Assembly (NCBI GenBank): GCA_029747015.1
Contig: JAKOGI010000814.1
Coordinates: 62,001-126,000 of the forward strand
DNA from: Carnegiea gigantea
Lineage: Eukaryota > Streptophyta > Magnoliopsida > Caryophyllales > Cactaceae
Direction: 5' to 3'
DNA: 64,000 bases
The notes under the pieces were generated by a model. That model ran no database searches. It had not been told where the DNA came from and saw only the letters and a program-made list of their open reading frames with translations. Position 1 is the first letter of the stretch; every line of letters begins with the position of its first letter. The position numbers and the translations under genes are program-made. Shown one piece after another: positions 58,601-64,000 of the stretch.

Positions 58601-59009
58601 CGTCTTTATGGGGCTGAGGAGAGAAAGAAAGGAGTGAGAGGTATTGGTTTTAGGTAGGTGTAAGATCTCAGGGGATAGGATTAAGAGCAGTTTTTGAGAA
58701 AGGCAACATTGCCTTTCATAAACAGGATAGATAAACTGGCTAAAATGGGTTAGAAAGATACCAAAATTTTGATTTTGAAAGGATTTTGAAAACAAATGCT
58801 TTCAAAATATGGTAGATGTTGAGGTAATTAATTGATTTAAATTCACAACCATAAGCTACTTGCCATAATTGATATGTGTGACATAAATCCAAAGTGCAAG
58901 AACACATATTTGATCTAAACTCTAAGATGTTGTCAAAATGTCTAGTCCAATGTTATTGGGTTTTACCTGCATCATTTTCTCACATTGGACTTTAAGAGAT
59001 CCTCTCCCT

Positions 59010-60480
59010 CAATTCATGCATTCATCTTCAACATGTCAAGTTCATTTTGAATAAAATTGAACTGATCTTTACCAAGTGGTTTGGTAAAAGTACCAGCTAA
59101 TTGCAAATGTGAAGGAACAAATTCAAGAATGATATTACCTTTCTTAATATGATCCCATATAAACTAATGCCTAACTTCAATGTGTTTGGTTCTTGAGTGC
59201 TGGACTGAATTTTTCATGATATTTATTGCGCTCATATTATCACATCGGATACGGACTTTTTTACAAATCAAACCCAATGTCTAGTATTTTTGTGTAATCT
59301 AGAGTATCTAAGCACAACATGCTCCTGCTACTATATATTCAGCTTCAGCGGTTGATAAAGACACTAAGCTTTGTTCCTTTGAGTGCCATGAGACTAAGGA
59401 GTGTCCAAGAAATTGGCAATATCTAGAGATGCTTTTTTTATCAACCTTGTAGCCTGCATTATTTGCTTCTGAATATCTAATGCGATTGAAATCTCTAACT
59501 CTAGGATACTATAAACCAATGTACTTAGTTCTTATAAGATATTTGAGAATTCTTTTTATAGCTGTTAGATGACATCTTTAGGGCACTTTGGAATAGAGCA
59601 CATAGGCATACATTGAACATAATATCTAGCTTACTCGTTGTTAAATAAAGTAATGAGCTAATCATTCCTCTGTAAAGCTTTTCTAACACTAACCTAACAC
59701 TTGGATCAAGGTCCAACTTTGTGTTTAATGCCATTGAGTACTGGCTTGCTTGGCATCATCAATCTTTTATTTCTTCTAGAGTTCCTTTACATACTTACTA
59801 TGGTTAATAAAGATGCCACATTGGCATTGGTTGATCTGAAGCCAAAGAAAGAAGTTAAGTTCTCCCACTAAACTCATCTCAAACTCTTTCCTCATCGAAT
59901 TTGAAATTCTAGATAGAGAGCATGGTTGGTACCACCAAATATGATATCATCTACATAAACTTGAATAATGAGGAAGTCTTCCCCTTTTGCTTTAATGAAA
60001 AGGGTTTTGTCAATCTTTACTTGTGAAAAGCCATTTTCTAAGAGAATTTTCTACGTCATTCATACCAAGCTCTTGGGGCTTGTTTTAAGCTATAAAGAGC
60101 TTTATAAGCTTAAAAACATGATTTGGTAATTCAGGGTTGTCAAATATAGGGGGTTGCTTAACATAGATTCCTTCATTTAAATACCTATTTAAGGAGGCAC
60201 ATTTGACATCCATCTGAAATAATTTGATACCCTTGTGAGATGTAAAAGCAAGCAATATACAGATGGCTTCTAATGTAGCCACAGGTGCAATGGTCTCATT
60301 AAAGTATGTGCCTTCCTCGTGGTTGTACCCTTTTACAATTAATCTAGCTTTGTTTCTCACCACTACTCTAGACTCATCTAACTTGTTCCTAAACACCCAC
60401 TTTATCCGGATCAGTGGGTGGTTATTTGGTCTAGGTGTAGGGGACCAAACATCATTCCTCTCAAACTAGTTGAGCTCATC
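59010..60480 (-). pseudogene. Reverse transcriptase and RNase H of the second Sirevirus, decayed
   Basis: The piece 60085-60396 starts the Copia reverse transcriptase (VRNKARLIVKGYNHEEGTYF, then KLFQMDVKCASLN). The catalytic YVDD is preserved at 59946-59957. The piece 59525-59734 has YRGMISSLLYLTTSK, the segment between reverse transcriptase and RNase H. RNase H tail motifs (SRTKHIEVRH, then an FTKPLGKDQF segment) lie at 59100-59200. Frameshifts and stops separate all of these. This element retains the very domain that the inner Sirevirus has lost. Confidence 0.8.
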
Positions 60481-60735
60481 TTGCATTGCTCATGTCCAGT
60501 TTAAGTCTCCTAATGCCTCGACATAGTGCTTTGGTTGTATATGAGAAATAATAAATCAAAAGAATTCATAGAAATTTCTTAATGATGAATGAGTTCTTAT
60601 ACCTGTGTCAAAGTCAATTAGCAAATTATCCAAGAGATGGCCAGATTTGTATTTGAATCCTCTCTTGGGTTCATTGTAGTGGTTTTGAGCTTGACCTTAG
60701 TCACTTGACGATGACACAATGTTTATGTTATCAAC

Positions 60736-62095
60736 TTAGGCTCTTTCACATGCATCTTGTAAGGTTTTTAGAGCAGCTTCAATGTCAGCAGGTTGTTCTT
60801 GGTCATACTGATTTGGACATTGGTCTACATTGTTAGGAGCACATTGGTGTTTACTATTGTCCAGTGCTCCTTCATCTTCATCATCTACATATTTACTTAG
60901 CTGAAACTCATCAAATGAAGCTGAATTAGCAAGACCATCATTAGTTTCATCAAAGACAACATGAATGGATTCCTCAATGATCTTGGTACATTTATTGTAA
61001 AAATGATATGCCTTACTAATAAAAGAATAACCAAAAAATACACCTTCATCACTCCTTGGATTAATTTTACCAATATTTTCCTTACCATTGTTGTAGATGA
61101 AGCACTTACTTCCAAAGGCCTTGAAATATGGTGCATTTGGTTTCTTGCCTTTGAACAATTCACATTGTGTCTTTTTAAGAATTGGTTTGACGAGGCATCT
61201 GTTAAGAACACAATTTGCAATTTTGATAGCCTCAACCCATAATGGTTTTGGAACATCATTTTCATATATCATTATCCTAGCCATATCTTCCAATGTCATA
61301 TTCTTCCTTTCAACAACTCCATTTTGTTGTGGAGTTTTTAGTGCAGAAAAGTTATCAAATATGTCAATTTGTCACAATAATTAATGAACTTATCTTGGTT
61401 AAATTTTTTCCATGGCCAGTTCTAATTACAGTCACTTGCAAGTTCATTGAGACTTGTAATTTTCTGCACAACTTTACATACTCCTAGAGTGCTTCCATTT
61501 TATCTTTCAAAAAGATGACGCATCTGAATCTAAAGTGATTATCCACTATAACAAATATATATAAACTGCCTCCTGGACTTCTAATGTGGATTAGCCCACA
61601 TAGGTCTATGTGCAACAACTCCAAGAACCGTGAGGTAGACATACCTTTCAATGGTTTAAAGAAAGCATGTACTTGCTTACCTCTAACACATGCACTACAC
61701 ACACGGTCTTTCTCAAATTTCTAAGGGGGCCAACCCTCTTACTAAATCATGCTTGACTAATTTAAGAAGAGTGTGCATGTTAACATGTCCTAATTTGTGA
61801 TACCCAAGCCATGCATCATCAACGGATGCTTTCAGACTGGGAAGATGCATAGAAGAGATATGATCAAGGTTTATGGTATAAACATTGTCTAGTCTAGAAC
61901 CATGTAGTACAATGCCATTGGATTTGACATTTTCAAAACACATTGGGATTCATCAAACCATACATGGTTGTCCTTGTCATATAGCCATGAAATGTTTAAT
62001 AGGTTGTATTTTAAACCATCAACTAAATAGACATTGTCAATAGAGTTTGTAATTCTTACCAATCTTACCAATGCCAAGGATGTTATCGTGACCAT
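60736..62095 (-). pseudogene. Protease end and integrase of the second Sirevirus, decayed
   Basis: From right to left on the minus strand comes the post-protease region IDNVYLVDGLKYNLLNIS (61889-62095). The integrase zinc-binding part follows, with HKLGHVN and CSACVRGKQ (61700-61850). The core with LLHIDLCGL and IVDNHFRFR (61484-61702) comes next. The C-terminal part TLEDMARIMIYENDVPKPLW onward runs to VVFDETN (60736-61299). The central core around the second Asp is disrupted. The order matches Copia pol. Confidence 0.8.
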
Positions 62096-62299
62096 TGTCT
62101 CAAAAGGTAACTTTACTTGATTTTTGTTTATAAAACTCAGTAAATATTAAGGCATCTCCAGTTATATATCTTAAACATCCATTGCCCAAGTTCCAGAGAC
62201 TGCTCTTGGCTTTGAAACATAGCTGCAAAGACAAAAATCAAACCTTCCTACATTCTTTGGTGGTGGGAATTGGACGAGGATCACCAATGTCCTATTTCA

Positions 62300-64000
62300 A
62301 GGACATTAACCATTTAGGTATCTATACCTGTTTTCTAAGGTAAGAGGTTTTTTTATCATTGATATTGCTGTGTTGCTTATGACCTTTATTAGGTTCATAC
62401 TAATGTGGATGCCTGTGACTAAGGTAGTTATGGTTCCTTTGATAAACAGTATGCCTTCGGTAATTGTGATCAAGGTTACTGTTTTTAGAGCTTGACCCAC
62501 TTTGGGGTTCCTTTTGTGATGTCTCTTTAATAATGAAGTGCTTATATGACCTTTTCTTATTATCAGGGTTAAATTCAAGACCTTCCTTATTAAAGAACAT
62601 ACATTACGATCCAAGTAATTTATCCAAATTGTCTCGACCTTAGTAAGTTTCAAGAGAGACTTTTGAGAATCACCACATTTGTTTAGCAAAACGTTTTTCT
62701 CATTCTCAAGATCATTGAATTTGATGTGTAGAATTTTTTACAAGATCTTTGTAAGTTCTCATGTTGCTTTTTCAAGAACTTGTTTTCCTTTATAAGGTTC
62801 TTGATTGTAGTTATATGATCTTGCTCATATTTAATACATTTTAATAGGCCTTAAGCAAGATACTCTTCTGTGGAAATAAAGAGACATTCTAATGTTACCT
62901 TCTAGATTCATCGCTTTCTTCGATGTTATCTTTGGCCACGAGACAGAGGTTGGTTATTTTTTCATCTTCATTTTCACTTTTAGAGCTATCACTATCACTT
63001 CATGTTGCAACCATAGCTTTTTTACCTACCTTTTTGGACTTGAATCTGGTTCTCTTATTTTTCTTTTTGATGTTTAGATAATCCTTTATCATGTGAGCTA
63101 GACGTCCACAACCATAACAAGAGTTTGGGCTAGTGTTAAGTTTTGAGACAAATTTACCATTGGAATTTTGATCATTCCTCTTTGAAGCTGATCCTTTCCA
63201 AATTCCCTTGAATTCTAGATGCTTTTGAAACATTCTTTTCAATCCTCTGTCTATCATAGCCATTGATTCATCGTCATCATTTTCGAATTCCTCTGGTGGC
63301 ACCTCAATGTCCTTGGACTTTAGTGTAAATCCTTGTTATGGTACGTGCTTTTCAGTTTCTTCCTGCAAGTGAATTTCATAGGTTAGAGTTTTCTAACAAG
63401 ATCATCCAACTTGAGGGTTTCCAGATATTGTACTTTTTCAATGGCCATGACTTTGGGTCCCCATTTGCTTCTTAGAAGACATCACAACACTTTCCTCACC
63501 ATCTCTTCAATGGTGTATGCTTTCCCTAAGGACTTAAGGTTGTTGATTATCTCAGTGAAGTGCATATATATGTCCTTGATGGATTCTCATGGTAGCATCT
63601 TGAAGAGTTCATATTGATGGACATAGAGGCTAATTTTGGATTCTTGAACTCAGCTAGTCCCTTCATAGGTACTCTCCAATGTGTCCCATACTTCTTTGGT
63701 TGTATTATAAGTAGAAAAATAGTTAAACTTGTTCGAAGCCAAACCACAAAAATAAAATATTCAATGCCCTATAATTTTTGGCTACTCTCTCTATCTCTTC
63801 ATGAGTGAATGTTGATCTGGGCTTTGGAATAATTTTTTCTTTTTCCTTCATAGTAGCCACAAAATTATCCTTGGAGATGATCTCCCAAAGCTCAAATGCA
63901 TGGTCTTAGATAAAGATCTACATAAGTTTTTTTCCCCCTAATGAACAAAGTTAGAACTACAAAACAAGGGAGGTCTAGTAAAAGTGCATCCTTTATCAAT
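62300..64000 (-). pseudogene. Gag of the second Sirevirus, decayed and partial
   Basis: The N-terminal gag region (63400-64000) shows a Copia UBN2-like pattern with NNLKSLGKAYTIEEMVRKVL near 63480-63545. A zinc knuckle remnant CYGCGRLAHMIKDY (near 63090-63130) has its last Cys changed to Tyr. A helical region follows, and at 62400-62600 a GLEFNPDNKKRSYKHF segment typical of Sirevirus gag C-termini. The start of gag lies near or beyond the right edge. Confidence 0.7.

Larger units (their letters stand above)
55593..64000 (-). mobile_element. Second Sirevirus-type Copia element, old, runs off the window
   Basis: On the minus strand the order from right to left is gag, protease, integrase, reverse transcriptase, RNase H, envelope-like ORF, polypurine tract, 3' LTR. 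All genes carry many stops and frameshifts, so it is much older than the element at 39156-49247. The 5' LTR lies beyond position 64000, so the target duplication (left flank GACAA) cannot be checked. Confidence 0.85.

Noticed and set aside
1..64000. CRISPR arrays, bacterial operons or defence systems
   Set aside because: There are no regularly spaced short repeats with unique spacers and no prokaryotic gene layout. Everything points to plant nuclear DNA.

Overview
The window is nuclear DNA from a flowering plant, most likely a eudicot, and consists almost entirely of mobile elements in several nested layers. The evidence is the combination of Sirevirus-type Copia elements with envelope-like genes, a Tat/Ogre-type Gypsy remnant, Tekay-like LTRs, an endogenous caulimovirid, plant L1-type LINE tails, hAT-like MITEs, TTTAGGG-like repeats and one exon matching the N-terminus of plant exocyst subunit SEC6. 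No intact cellular gene is visible.

Layout. 1-3073: a small LTR retroelement with an unrecognised 228-residue ORF, preceded by the internal end of a second copy, so three element parts share LTRs. 3095-4762: two L1-type LINE 3' ends, one holding an inverted third tail. 4763-10439: mostly featureless, with one hAT-like MITE and a decayed SEC6 first exon on the minus strand. 10440-14335: telomere-like motifs, an old AT-rich tandem repeat split by a second kind of MITE, and microsatellites. 15245-20130: a long Tekay/Del-like LTR with a primer site and a diverged second LTR piece, without coding sequence. 20870-26190: a minus-strand Tat/Ogre-like element with decayed gag and protease, a tRNA-Arg-type primer site and an LTR promoter. 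26195-35560: an endogenous pararetrovirus (coat-protein zinc finger, protease, reverse transcriptase, RNase H, a further acidic ORF, promoter). It is cut by a MITE and by a 2,982-bp solo LTR with a perfect 5-bp target duplication.

36708-52525 is the best resolved part. A non-autonomous LTR element with an Athila/Tat-type primer site and a Gag-like ORF of unknown family is flanked by ATACT duplications. Inside its ORF sits a 10,092-bp minus-strand Sirevirus (39156-49247) flanked by TTACT duplications. That Sirevirus encodes gag, protease, integrase, RNase H and a long envelope-like ORF, but its pol has lost the reverse transcriptase domain by a deletion that keeps the frame. 55593-64000 is a second, older minus-strand Sirevirus running off the right edge. 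It keeps a decayed reverse transcriptase and its own envelope-like remnant.

How the parts work together: no element here looks autonomous. The inner Sirevirus and the outer element would both need reverse transcriptase supplied from elsewhere. I found no sign of a new defence, metabolic or regulatory system. The most notable items are the reverse-transcriptase-less Sirevirus with a preserved envelope-like ORF, the unclassified Gag-like protein of the outer element, and the layered pararetrovirus insertion.
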